Of a stretch of DNA of 64,000 nt, positions 33,333 through 42,104 are shown piece by piece. Positions within the stretch are counted from its first letter, which is position 1. Each line of letters begins with the position of its first letter. A program made the position numbers and the translations under genes. A model generated the notes under the pieces. It worked only from the letters and a program-made list of their open reading frames with translations. It made no database searches and was not told the origin of the DNA. Source of the DNA: Gordonia soli NBRC 108243. GTDB lineage: Bacteria > Actinomycetota > Actinomycetes > Mycobacteriales > Mycobacteriaceae. The stretch spans positions 124,001 to 188,000 of the forward strand of contig NZ_BANX01000003.1 of NCBI RefSeq assembly GCF_000334455.1, written 5' to 3'.

Positions 33333-34361
33333 TCAGCGAGTCCCGTTCTTCGCGTACTCGGCGATGGAGTCGATGTTCGACTCGTCGATGAAGGCCGGTC
33401 CGGTGAGGACCGCGTTGCCGCCGCCGATGGTGTCGCCGTTGCTCATGAACAGCCACAGCGAGTCGACGGCCAGGTAGCCCTGCAGGTACGGCTGCTGGTC
33501 GACGGCCCACTTGACCTGACCGTTCTTGATCAGGTCGACGAGCGCGGAGTTGGTGTCGAAGGTGACGATGGTGGCGTCGGAGCCCGAGTTGCCCTTGGAC
33601 TGGACCGCGGTCTGCGCGATGGGCGCGCCCAGGGTGACGACGTGATCGATCGACGGGTCCTGCTGCAGCTTGGCGGTCAGTGTCGCCTCGACCGACGGCA
33701 TGTCCTTGCTGTTGACGTTCAGCAGCTCGGTGGTGCCGCTGAAGCCCTGTCGGACACCGGCGCAGCGGGATTCGAGTGCGACCTGCCCCTGCTCCTGGAT
33801 GACGCAGAGGACCTTCTTGGCGCCCTCGCGGCCCAGACGCTCACCGACCGCCTCACCGGCGATGGTCTCGTCCTGACCGAAGTACTGCTGCACGCCCTGC
33901 GCCTTCCAGGCGTCGTAGCCGGAGTTGAAGGCGACGACCGGGATTCCCGCGGCGACGGCCTTCTTGACCGCCGGCGCCATCGCGTCGGGCTTGGCCAGTG
34001 TCAGCGCGATGCCGTCGACCTTGGAGTCGATGGCGCTCTGGACGAGGTTCGCCTGGTTGGGCGCCTCGGGGTCGGAGGAGTAGCGCAGCTCGATGTTGTC
34101 CTTGCGCGCCGCGGCCTCCGCACCCTTGCGGACCAGATCCCAGAACGTGTCGCCGGGGACCTCGTGGGTGATCATCGCGACGACCTTGCGTGGGGTGTCG
34201 ACGGTCCCGCCGCCGCCTCCGCCGCCGTTGCTGTCGGGCGCGCCACCGGTGCTCGAGCAACCGGCGACCACGAGGACCGCGGCCGCAGCCGCGGCGGCCA
34301 ATCCGGTACGCACTGCGGAACGGTGGCCGCGAGCGGTCCGACGGCCCAGAATGGAATACAT
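33333..34361 (-). CDS. Sugar ABC transporter substrate-binding lipoprotein
   Basis: A 342-residue PBP1-type binding protein. The signal peptide (about 1-34) ends in the lipobox VVAGC, so the mature protein is lipid-anchored outside the membrane. A glycine run follows as a flexible linker, then the two-lobed domain (VVAMITHEVPGDTFWDLVRK, DGIALTLAKPDAMAPAV, VTFDTNSALVDLI). It resembles inositol/ribose binders such as IbpA. Its promoter carries the same operator and -35 block as iolC, which makes a cyclitol the likely ligand. Confidence 0.92.
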   Translation of the reverse strand: MYSILGRRTARGHRSAVRTGLAAAAAAAVLVVAGCSSTGGAPDSNGGGGGGGTVDTPRKVVAMITHEVPGDTFWDLVRKGAEAAARKDNIELRYSSDPEAPNQANLVQSAIDSKVDGIALTLAKPDAMAPAVKKAVAAGIPVVAFNSGYDAWKAQGVQQYFGQDETIAGEAVGERLGREGAKKVLCVIQEQGQVALESRCAGVRQGFSGTTELLNVNSKDMPSVEATLTAKLQQDPSIDHVVTLGAPIAQTAVQSKGNSGSDATIVTFDTNSALVDLIKNGQVKWAVDQQPYLQGYLAVDSLWLFMSNGDTIGGGNAVLTGPAFIDESNIDSIAEYAKNGTR

Positions 34362-34384
34362 CGTTCTCGTTTCCCTTCGATCGG

Positions 34385-34410
34385 TGAAAGTGTCCGTGGG
34401 GCCACTTTCA
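34385..34410 (-). promoter_or_regulatory. Inverted repeat in the importer mRNA leader
   Basis: TGAAAGTG and CACTTTCA (8-bp perfect arms, 10-nt spacer) lie between the -10 region and the start codon of the binding-protein gene. It may be a second operator or a leader hairpin that affects mRNA stability. Confidence 0.45.
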
Positions 34411-34420
34411 TGCAGTAGAT

Positions 34421-34463
34421 GTAATACCGATCACACCTGGGCTGTCAAGACTTTGTTAGGACA
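34421..34463 (-). promoter_or_regulatory. Importer promoter with TGTCCTAACA operator
   Basis: On the minus strand: TGTCCTAACA (34463-34454), AAGTC, the consensus -35 TTGACA (34448-34443), a 16-nt spacer and TATTAC (34426-34421). The operator-to-35 part matches the iolC promoter at 19 of 21 positions, so both are probably under the same regulator. It begins only 6 nt beyond the stop of the MFS gene. Confidence 0.7.
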
Positions 34464-34469
34464 TTCTGA

Positions 34470-35870
34470 TCAAACTCGGGTCAACGCCGCTCTGCCCGCC
34501 GCGCGCGGCAGCCGGATCGCGCCCCACGCACCCGGCACCAGGGCGACGGCGAGCACCACGAACGCCACCGAGTAGCTGCCGGCGGGCATCCACTGTGCGC
34601 TGGGCGTGATCGCGACGACCACGGCGGCCAGCGCGATCCCGATCGCTCCGCCCAGTTCCTGGGCGACACTGTGCACGGCGTTGGCGTCGGACAGGCTCGA
34701 TGCGCCGACGTCGACGAACGCGAGGGTGTTGTAGGCCGAGAACCCGATCGACCGCAGCGCTCCTGAGATCGCGAGCACCGCCGCGACGAGCACGATCGGT
34801 GTCGACGGTCCGACGGCTGCGATCACGACGAGCCCTACGATCGAGGCCACCGCATCGGTGACGAGCACCCGTCGGATACCCCACCGACGCATCATCGGGG
34901 TGGTCAACGGCTTGATCACGACGTTGCCGACGAACACTGCGGTCACCATCGCACCCGCGGTCACCGCCGACCAGCCGAACTCCAGCTGGAACATCAGCGG
35001 CAGCAGGAACGGGACGGCGCTGACCACCATCCGGAAGACCGTGCCGTGGCCGAGCACCGCGCCGAAGGTCCGGATGCGCAGTACCGACAGATCCAGCAGC
35101 GGCGCGGCCCGTCCGCGCAGGCCGCGCACGGTGTACACGCCGACGACCAGCGCAGCCGCCACCCCGCCGACGACCACCCACCAGTCGCGCGACGGGCTCG
35201 CCAGCTCCTGGGCGGCGACCATCGCCGATCCGACCGTGACCGCGATGCCGAGCGCACCGCGCCAGTCCAGCCGCCGTCGGTCCGTCGAGCGGCCGGGCGG
35301 GCAGACGACGACGGCCGCGACCACGGCGACGACGCCGAGCGGGATGTTCACCGCGAAGATCGACCGCCACCCCGCGACGGTCACCAGGAACCCGCCGAGC
35401 AACGGCGCGATCACCGGCGCGACCAACGCAGGCCACGTCAGATAGGCGATCGCCCGGACGAGATCGTGGCGCTCGACCGCCCGCAGGACGGCGAGTCGGC
35501 CGACCGGCGCCATGAGCGCCCCGCCGATCGCCTGCACCACCCGCATCGCGACGAGCACCGACAGCGACGGGGTGAGCGCACAACCCACGGAGGCCAGAAC
35601 GAAGACGACGAGCGCGGCCACGAATGTCCGTCGGACGCCGAACCGGTCGGCGACCCAGCCCGACACCGGGATCACCACCGCGAGGGTGATCAGATACGCG
35701 GTGACGACCACGGTCGCGTCGAGCGGCGCGACTCCGAGGTCTGCAGCGATCGCGGGGAGCGCGGTGGTGACGATGGTGGCGTCGAGGATCTCCAGGAACA
35801 TCGCCGCCGCGCCGAGCAGGGCCAAGGCCCGCGGGAAACCGCCACGGGCGTCCGTGACGGTCCCGCTCAC
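34470..35870 (-). CDS. MFS transporter, DHA2 (EmrB/QacA) type
   Basis: A 466-residue membrane carrier with about 14 hydrophobic segments. The motif ILDATIVTTALPAIAADL (helix 1) and GWVADRFGVRRTF (loop 2-3) are typical of drug:H+ antiporters. GTG 35870 overlaps the stop of the Gfo/Idh/MocA gene by 4 nt (GTGA) and is preferred to the start 10 codons upstream. Coupling to a sugar-type dehydrogenase inside an inositol region suggests it moves a cyclitol or product rather than a drug; direction is not known. Confidence 0.88.
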   Translation of the reverse strand: MSGTVTDARGGFPRALALLGAAAMFLEILDATIVTTALPAIAADLGVAPLDATVVVTAYLITLAVVIPVSGWVADRFGVRRTFVAALVVFVLASVGCALTPSLSVLVAMRVVQAIGGALMAPVGRLAVLRAVERHDLVRAIAYLTWPALVAPVIAPLLGGFLVTVAGWRSIFAVNIPLGVVAVVAAVVVCPPGRSTDRRRLDWRGALGIAVTVGSAMVAAQELASPSRDWWVVVGGVAAALVVGVYTVRGLRGRAAPLLDLSVLRIRTFGAVLGHGTVFRMVVSAVPFLLPLMFQLEFGWSAVTAGAMVTAVFVGNVVIKPLTTPMMRRWGIRRVLVTDAVASIVGLVVIAAVGPSTPIVLVAAVLAISGALRSIGFSAYNTLAFVDVGASSLSDANAVHSVAQELGGAIGIALAAVVVAITPSAQWMPAGSYSVAFVVLAVALVPGAWGAIRLPRAAGRAALTRV

Positions 35871-37054
35871 CCGACGCCGACCGGCGTCGGCGAGATCCAC
35901 CGACCTTCGGTGACCGAGGCGACCATCGCGTCGAGGACCTCCGCGGCGCGGACCGCGTCGTCGATGGTGGCCCCGCCCGTCGGGGCCCCCGACTCGGTCG
36001 CGGTGAGGAATCGGACCGCCTCGATGACCTTGAGGTCGTCGTAGCCCATCGGGTTCGCCGCACCGGGCTGGAACGCGACGTAGTCACCGCTGCCCGGGCC
36101 GACGAAGACCGTCGAGACCGGCTGATCCTGGTACTGCCCGCCCCGACCGACCTCGAGCTCGCCCATCCGTCGGTAGTCCCAGCGAATGATGCCGGCGGTG
36201 CCGTGGATCTCGAAGCCGTAGGAGTTCTGGTCACCGACGGCCACCCGACTCGCCTCCAGGACGCACCGGGCGCCGGAGGCCATCCGCAACTGCGCGCCGA
36301 CGTAGTCCTCGTTCTCCACCGGACCACGGACACCGCCCGTCGCCAGCTGATGACCCGCGGTCGCGCCGGTCGGCTCGGGCCGCTGGTCGATGAACGTCGC
36401 GGTGTCGGCGACCAGGGAGTCGATGTCGCCGAGGAGGAACCACACCAGGTCGGCCCCGTGCGAGGCGAGGTCGCCGAGCACCCCGTTGCCACCGCGAGCA
36501 CGCTGGAACCGCCAGCTCAACGCGCCGTCGGGGTGTGCGGCGTAGTCGCTGAACAATCGGAAACGCGCATGGGTGATCTCGCCGATCTCCCCCGCGGCGA
36601 TCATCGCTCGCGCGGATTCGACGGCCGGGACGTTGCGGTAGTTGAACCCGACCGCGGTCTGTACGCCCGCCCGCCGGGCGGCGTCGGCCACCGCGCGGGC
36701 GTCGGCGGCGGTCAGCCCGACCGGCTTCTCGATCCACAGGTGCTTGCCCGCCTCGACGACCGCGGTGCCGATCTCGCGGTGCACGAAGTTGGGTGCGGTG
36801 ACGCTCACCGCGCGGATGGACGGATCGGCGACCAGGTCGCGCCAGTCGGTGACCACCGAATCGACCCCGAACTGGGCAGCAGCCGCCGCAGCGCGGTCAC
36901 CGACCTCGTCGGCGATCGCGACGAGCTGGGGAAAGGCCGTCAGCTGCGGAAAATGGTGGCGGATGCGCGCGTACGCCTGGGCGTGCACCCGGCCCATCCA
37001 ACCGAAACCGACGATGCCGACCGGAATCGTGGACGGCGTTGCCGTCGTGACCAT
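35867..37054 (-). CDS. Gfo/Idh/MocA oxidoreductase (inositol/levoglucosan dehydrogenase-like)
   Basis: A 395-residue dehydrogenase. Motifs are VGIVGFGWMGRVHAQAYARI, WIEKPVG (lysine), FNYRNVPAVESARAMI and GVLGDLASHGADLVWFLLGDI (aspartate and histidine). Length and the GFNYR/LASHGAD strings fit the larger inositol- and levoglucosan-dehydrogenase branch. AGAGGAGATCGC precedes ATG 37054. It is divergent from iolC and coupled to the MFS gene. Probably oxidises a particular inositol isomer or anhydrosugar at one carbon. Confidence 0.88.
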   Translation of the reverse strand: MVTTATPSTIPVGIVGFGWMGRVHAQAYARIRHHFPQLTAFPQLVAIADEVGDRAAAAAAQFGVDSVVTDWRDLVADPSIRAVSVTAPNFVHREIGTAVVEAGKHLWIEKPVGLTAADARAVADAARRAGVQTAVGFNYRNVPAVESARAMIAAGEIGEITHARFRLFSDYAAHPDGALSWRFQRARGGNGVLGDLASHGADLVWFLLGDIDSLVADTATFIDQRPEPTGATAGHQLATGGVRGPVENEDYVGAQLRMASGARCVLEASRVAVGDQNSYGFEIHGTAGIIRWDYRRMGELEVGRGGQYQDQPVSTVFVGPGSGDYVAFQPGAANPMGYDDLKVIEAVRFLTATESGAPTGGATIDDAVRAAEVLDAMVASVTEGRWISPTPVGVG

Positions 37055-37125
37055 GCGATCTCCTCTCGAGGCGTCACCGTGCCGATCACTGTGACCTCCA
37101 ACACTCACATCATTGCAGGTTAGTA

Positions 37126-37146
37126 TGTCCGGACAAAGTCTTGACA
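37126..37146 (+). promoter_or_regulatory. iolC promoter with TGTCCGGACA operator
   Basis: TGTCCGGACA (37126-37135), AAGTC, then the consensus -35 TTGACA (37141-37146); CACAGT at 37165-37170 is a plausible -10. The same block precedes the importer operon, and a longer palindrome precedes the dioxygenase operon. Confidence 0.7.
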
Positions 37147-37236
37147 TTGACCTGTGGCCTGACGCACAGTGGAACCCGAAGCGCGGCCTTCGGGTCACCG
37201 CACTCGTCAGTCCCCCCGAGCAGCCTGGAGTAGTAC

Positions 37237-38220
37237 GTGACGGCACAACACACACCAGCGTTCGACGTCGTGGCCATCGGCCGCAGCGGCGTCGACATCT
37301 ACCCCCAGCAGGTGGGCGTCGGTCTCGAAGACGTGACCAGCTTCGGCAAGTTCCTCGGCGGCAGCGCGGCGAACGTCGCGGTGGCCGCCGCGCGCCTGGG
37401 CCACTCCGCAGCTCTGATCTCCGGCGCCGGCGACGATCCCTTCGGCCGGTTTGTCCGTACCGAACTGGCCCGCCTCGGAGTGGACAATCGCTATGTGGCG
37501 ACCTCGACCGAGTACGCCACCCCGGTCACCTTCTGCGAGATCTTCCCGCCCGACGACTTCCCGCTGTACTTCTACCGCAAGCCGACGGCACCCGACCTGC
37601 AGATCCGGGCCGAGGAGATCGACGCGGCCGCGGTGCACGACGCCTCACTTTTCTGGGCGACGGTCACAGGCCTGTCCGAGGAGCCGTCCTACGGAGCGCA
37701 TCTCGCCGCGTGGAATGCACGCGGACGTCAGCCGCTGACCGTGCTCGACCTCGACTACCGGCCGATGTTCTGGGAGTCACCCGCCGCGGCGACGGCCCGG
37801 GTCCGCGAAGCGCTGTCCCACGTCACGGTCGCCGTCGGCAACCGTGAGGAGTGTGAGGTCGCGGTCGGCGAGACCGATCCCCACCGTGCCGCCGACGCAC
37901 TGCTGGACCTCGGCGTCGAACTCGCGATCGTCAAGCAGGGCCCCCGCGGCGTGCTCGGCAAGACCCGCGACGAATCGGTCGAGGTCGCCCCGATCCCGGT
38001 CGACGTCGTCAACGGCCTCGGTGCGGGCGACAGCTTCGGCGGCAGCCTCTGCCACGGGTTGTTGAGCGGCTGGCCGCTGGAGAAGATCCTGCGTCACGCC
38101 AACGCCGCCGGGTCCATCGTGGCCGGCCGCCTCGAGTGCTCGACCGCCATGCCCACCGCCGACGAGGTCGCCCAGGTGGCCGGATCCGCCGACGCCCGAC
38201 AGGAGCAGGTCAATGTCTGA
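37237..38220 (+). CDS. iolC: 5-dehydro-2-deoxygluconokinase
   Basis: A 327-residue PfkB-family kinase (EC 2.7.1.92) that phosphorylates 5-dehydro-2-deoxygluconate in inositol breakdown. Family signs: AIGRSGVDIYPQQVGVGLED, FGKFLGGSAANVAVAAARLG, and the active-site NGLGAGDSFGGSL. The YPQQ start region is specific to IolC among PfkB kinases. GGAG stands 6 nt before GTG 37237. The end overlaps the next gene by 8 nt. First gene of the core operon. Confidence 0.95.
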   Translation: MTAQHTPAFDVVAIGRSGVDIYPQQVGVGLEDVTSFGKFLGGSAANVAVAAARLGHSAALISGAGDDPFGRFVRTELARLGVDNRYVATSTEYATPVTFCEIFPPDDFPLYFYRKPTAPDLQIRAEEIDAAAVHDASLFWATVTGLSEEPSYGAHLAAWNARGRQPLTVLDLDYRPMFWESPAAATARVREALSHVTVAVGNREECEVAVGETDPHRAADALLDLGVELAIVKQGPRGVLGKTRDESVEVAPIPVDVVNGLGAGDSFGGSLCHGLLSGWPLEKILRHANAAGSIVAGRLECSTAMPTADEVAQVAGSADARQEQVNV

Positions 38221-39166
38221 GACCACCACCTTCCCCGCCGCCCCGGCATCCGCGGCGACAGCAACTGCGACATCCACTGGGGCACCGACTGCACTGGCCA
38301 CCACCTACGCCGAGGTCACCGAGCTGCGTGCCCAGCGCCCGGACGCCATCGCCGAGGCGTGGGCCCGCCGGCGCACCCGACCGACCGTGCTCGGCTCCGA
38401 GCGGTTGATGATCGTCGCAGCCGACCACCCGGCTCGCGGTGCCCTGTCGGTCGGTGACCGCCCGACCGCGATGAACAGTCGATCGGATCTGCTCGACCGG
38501 TTGCGCACCGCGCTGGCCAATCCCGGCGTCGACGGCGTGCTCGCTACCTCCGACATCCTCGAGGACCTGCTGGTGCTCGGCGCCCTGGACGACAAGGTCG
38601 TCATCTCGTCGATGAACCGTGGTGGCCTCGCCGGCGCATCCTTCGAACTCGACGACCGGATGACCGCGGCGACCGCCGCCTGGACCGTCGGTGCCGGACT
38701 CAACGCCGCGAAGATGTTGTGCCGCGTGGATCTCGATGATCCGGGCACGCTCAACATGATGACCGCCTGCGCCGCCGCAGTCGACGAGCTCGCGGCGGGC
38801 GAGACCATTGCGATGCTCGAGCCGTTCCTGTCCCGACGGGTCGACGGCAAGGTCCGCAACGACCTGTCCGCCGACGCGGTGATCAAGTCGATCCACATCA
38901 TCCAGGGACTCGGTTCCACCTCGGCCTACACCTGGCTCAAGCTGCCGGTCGTCGACGAGATGGAGCGCGTCATGGACGCGACGACCCTGCCGACCCTGCT
39001 GCTCGGCGGCGACCCGCAGACCGCCCCGGAGGAGACCTTCGCCAGTTGGGAACGCGCACTGCAGATCCCGTCGGTGCGTGGACTGATCGTCGGCCGCACC
39101 CTGTTGTACCCATCCGACGACGACGTCGCCACCGCGGTGGACACCGCGGTGTCGCTGGTGCGGTGA
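38213..39166 (+). CDS. Cgl0159-family (beta/alpha)8 protein, candidate DKGP aldolase
   Basis: A 317-residue barrel protein of a family found inside actinobacterial iol operons (Cgl0159 in Corynebacterium). It has the class I aldolase-like strands LMIVAADHPARG (aspartate) and TWLKLPVV, whose lysine K243 is placed where a Schiff-base lysine would be, and LLLGGDP near the end. No other gene here can cleave 5-dehydro-2-deoxygluconate-6-phosphate to DHAP and malonate semialdehyde, so this is the natural candidate. It starts inside the end of iolC (8-nt overlap). Function is inferred. Confidence 0.82.
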   Translation: MSETTTFPAAPASAATATATSTGAPTALATTYAEVTELRAQRPDAIAEAWARRRTRPTVLGSERLMIVAADHPARGALSVGDRPTAMNSRSDLLDRLRTALANPGVDGVLATSDILEDLLVLGALDDKVVISSMNRGGLAGASFELDDRMTAATAAWTVGAGLNAAKMLCRVDLDDPGTLNMMTACAAAVDELAAGETIAMLEPFLSRRVDGKVRNDLSADAVIKSIHIIQGLGSTSAYTWLKLPVVDEMERVMDATTLPTLLLGGDPQTAPEETFASWERALQIPSVRGLIVGRTLLYPSDDDVATAVDTAVSLVR

Positions 39167-39171
39167 CGGCG

Positions 39172-40044
39172 ATGAACAGCAAGTACTACATCCCGGCCGG
39201 CTCGGCGTCCGCACCGTACGCGGTGGATGTGACTCCCGAGTCCGCCGGGTGGACCGAATCGTCCCTGTGGACAGTCGAACTGGCCGCAGGCGCGTCGGTG
39301 ACCCGGTCGAGCGGCGGAAACGAGATCATCGTCGTCCCGCTCGCGGGGTCGGCCGACGTCAGCTCGGGTGGGATCACCTTCACCCTGGCCGGGCGCGCCT
39401 CCGTCTTCGACGGCCCGAGCGACTTCGCCTACGTCGGTCGCGACAGCGAGTACACCGTGACCAGCGCAGCGGGTGGACGTTTCGCGCTGTGCGGTGCTCG
39501 GGCCGCGAAGCGGTTGCCGTTCCGATACGTCCCGGCCGCCGACGTCCCGGTCGAGTTGCGCGGAGCCGGCAACTGCAGCCGCCAGGTCCACAACTTCGGC
39601 ACCGCAGGGGTCTTCGAGGCCGACTCGATGATCGCCTGCGAGGTCATCACACCGGGCGGCAACTGGTCGAGCTATCCCGCCCACAAACACGACGAGAACA
39701 CCGACGTCGAGTCGCAGCTCGAGGAGATCTACTACTTCGAGATCGCCGACAACCCCGACGGGCCGGCCGGTGCCGGATTCGGCTACCACCGGGTGTACGG
39801 CACCCCGGAGAAGCCGATCGAGGTCCTCGAGGAGGTCCGCTCGGGTGACGTCGTCCTCGTCCCGCACGGCTACCACGGTCCGTCCATCGCCGCTCCGGGC
39901 TATCACATGTACTACCTCAACGTGATGGCCGGACCGGGTGAGGACCGGGCCTGGCGCATCTGCGACGACCCGTCGCACACCTGGCTGCGCGGCAGCTGGG
40001 AGCACCAGCAAGTCGATCCGCGGCTCCCCCTGCACGAGCACTGA
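39172..40044 (+). CDS. iolB: 5-deoxy-glucuronate isomerase
   Basis: A 290-residue double-cupin isomerase (EC 5.3.1.30) converting 5-deoxy-D-glucuronate to 5-dehydro-2-deoxy-D-gluconate. The metal ligands appear in PAHKHDEN, QLEEIYYFEI and VPHGYHGP, followed by YYLNVMAGP, which is a strong IolB signature. ATG 39172 is used; an in-frame GTG three codons upstream (39163) overlaps the previous stop and is possible. Third in the operon. Confidence 0.95.
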   Translation: MNSKYYIPAGSASAPYAVDVTPESAGWTESSLWTVELAAGASVTRSSGGNEIIVVPLAGSADVSSGGITFTLAGRASVFDGPSDFAYVGRDSEYTVTSAAGGRFALCGARAAKRLPFRYVPAADVPVELRGAGNCSRQVHNFGTAGVFEADSMIACEVITPGGNWSSYPAHKHDENTDVESQLEEIYYFEIADNPDGPAGAGFGYHRVYGTPEKPIEVLEEVRSGDVVLVPHGYHGPSIAAPGYHMYYLNVMAGPGEDRAWRICDDPSHTWLRGSWEHQQVDPRLPLHEH

Positions 40045-40082
40045 ACCACTCCCCCAACCACTTCAGCGAGAGAGAAGCAATC

Positions 40083-42104
40083 GTGGCACCGATCAACTCC
40101 GGACGCGCCGGCGGCATCACCGGCATCCGTGCGCCCCACGATGAGTCCACGGTCCGTCTGACCGTGGCCCAGGCGACCGTGCGGTTCCTGGCCAACCAGT
40201 ACGTCGAGCGCGACGGCGAACGCACCAAGTTCTTCGCCGGCTGCTTCGGCATCTTCGGCCACGGCAATGTCGCCGGACTCGGTCAGGCGTTGCTGCAGAA
40301 CGAGATCGACGACATCGACAACGGCCGCGAGCAGTCCCTGCAATACGTGCTCGGGCGCAACGAGCAGGCGATGGTGCATTCGGCCGCCGCGTTCGCGCGG
40401 ATGAAGGACCGCCTCCAGGCCTGGGCGGTCACCGCGTCGGTCGGCCCCGGCGCGACCAACATGCTCACCGGAGCAGCCCTGGCCACCATCAACCGGTTGC
40501 CGGTCCTACTGCTGCCCGCCGACACCTTCGCCACCCGCGCATCGGCACCGGTGCTGCAGGAACTCGAGTTGCCGTCGTCGGGTGACGTCACCGTCAACGA
40601 CGCCTTCAAGCCGTTGTCGCGCTTCTTCGATCGCGTGTGGCGTCCGGAGCAGTTGCCCGCAGCCCTCCTCGGCGCCATGCGCGTGCTGACCGATCCGGTC
40701 GAGACCGGTGCCGTCACCGTCGCCATCCCGCAGGACGTTCAGGCGCAGGCCCACGACTGGCCGGTCGCGCTGTTCGCCGAGCGCACCTGGCACGTCGCGC
40801 GCCCCCTCCCCGAGCGTCGGGTCATCGCCGAGGCCGCCGAGATCATCCGTTCGGCCAAGCGTCCGCTGATCGTCGCCGGCGGCGGCGTGCACTACAGCGG
40901 TGCCACCGAAGCCCTGGCGCACTTCACCTCCCGCACCGGTATCCCGGTCGGGCAGAGCCAGGCCGGCAAGGGGTCGCTCCCCTACGACTCGCCGCAGTCG
41001 GCGGGCGCCATCGGGTCCACCGGCACCACCGCCGCGAACACCCTGGCGGCCGAGGCAGACGTCGTGATCGGCATCGGCACGCGCTTCAGCGATTTCACCA
41101 CCGCCTCACGCACCGCCTTCACCGGCGACGATGTGCGGTTCGTGAACATCAACGTCGCGTCGCTCGACTCGCTCAAGCACAGTGCCTACAGCGTCGTCGC
41201 CGACGCCCGGGAGGCCATCGACGCGCTGGACGAGTTGCTCGCCGATCACACGGTCTCTGCCGACTACCGGCAGCGGGTCGCCGATCTGGCCGCGGAGTGG
41301 GACGCCACCGTCGAGTCGGTCTATGCCCCCGGCACGACCGGCACCAACGTCGCGACCGGCGCGGAGGCCCTCACCCAGAACGAGGTCATCGGTCTGGTCA
41401 ACGAGATCTCCGACCCTCGAGACGTGGTGGTCTGCGCCGCGGGTTCGATGCCCGGCGACCTCCACAAGCTCTGGCGCACCCGTGATTCCAAGGGCTATCA
41501 CGTCGAGTACGGGTACTCCTGCATGGGTTACGAGGTGGCCGGCGGTCTCGGCGTCAAGATGGCCTGCCCGGACCGCGACGTGTTCGTCATGGTCGGCGAT
41601 GGTTCGTACCTGATGATGGCCACCGAACTCGTCACCGCGGTCCAGGAGAACCTGAAGGTCATCGTGGTCCTGGTCCAGAACCACGGCTTCGCCTCGATCG
41701 GATCGCTGTCGGAGTCGCTCGGTTCGCAGCGTTTCGGCACCGACTACCGCTACCGCGGCGACGACGGTCGGCTCGACGGCACGGTGCTGCCGGTCGACCT
41801 CGCCGCCAACGCGGCATCACTGGGCGCCGACGTCATCCGCACCACCACGGCCGCGGAGTTCGCCGACGCCATCAAGGTGGCCAAGGCCGCCGACCGCACC
41901 ACGGTGATCCATGTGGAGACCGACCCGCTGATCGGCGCCCCCGACAGCGAGTCCTGGTGGGACGTCCCGGTGTCGGAGACCTCGACGCTGCAGTCCACCC
42001 AGGAGGCCTACGCCACCTACGAGCAGTGGAAGGCCGTGCAGCGGCCGTACCTGTCGCCCACATCCGCCCCGAAGTCCGTCTCCACCACCGAAGAGGAAAA
42101 CTGA
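40083..42104 (+). CDS. iolD: 3D-(3,5/4)-trihydroxycyclohexane-1,2-dione hydrolase
   Basis: A 673-residue thiamine-diphosphate enzyme (EC 3.7.1.22) that opens the inositol ring. The three acetolactate-synthase-like domains are in order: ThDP pyrimidine domain (NEQAMVHSAAAFARM, glutamate region), middle domain (VAGGGVHYSGATEAL) and ThDP-binding domain (FVMVGDGSYLMM, then VVLVQNHGFASIG). Start GTG 40083 follows GAGAGAAG. The stop shares one base with the iolE ATG (TGATG). Confidence 0.96.
   Translation: MAPINSGRAGGITGIRAPHDESTVRLTVAQATVRFLANQYVERDGERTKFFAGCFGIFGHGNVAGLGQALLQNEIDDIDNGREQSLQYVLGRNEQAMVHSAAAFARMKDRLQAWAVTASVGPGATNMLTGAALATINRLPVLLLPADTFATRASAPVLQELELPSSGDVTVNDAFKPLSRFFDRVWRPEQLPAALLGAMRVLTDPVETGAVTVAIPQDVQAQAHDWPVALFAERTWHVARPLPERRVIAEAAEIIRSAKRPLIVAGGGVHYSGATEALAHFTSRTGIPVGQSQAGKGSLPYDSPQSAGAIGSTGTTAANTLAAEADVVIGIGTRFSDFTTASRTAFTGDDVRFVNINVASLDSLKHSAYSVVADAREAIDALDELLADHTVSADYRQRVADLAAEWDATVESVYAPGTTGTNVATGAEALTQNEVIGLVNEISDPRDVVVCAAGSMPGDLHKLWRTRDSKGYHVEYGYSCMGYEVAGGLGVKMACPDRDVFVMVGDGSYLMMATELVTAVQENLKVIVVLVQNHGFASIGSLSESLGSQRFGTDYRYRGDDGRLDGTVLPVDLAANAASLGADVIRTTTAAEFADAIKVAKAADRTTVIHVETDPLIGAPDSESWWDVPVSETSTLQSTQEAYATYEQWKAVQRPYLSPTSAPKSVSTTEEEN

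Noticed and set aside
34456-36501. A 681-codon minus-strand frame overlapping the MFS gene
   Set aside because: Arginine-rich out-of-frame translation; the MFS frame has membrane helices and coupled start and stop.
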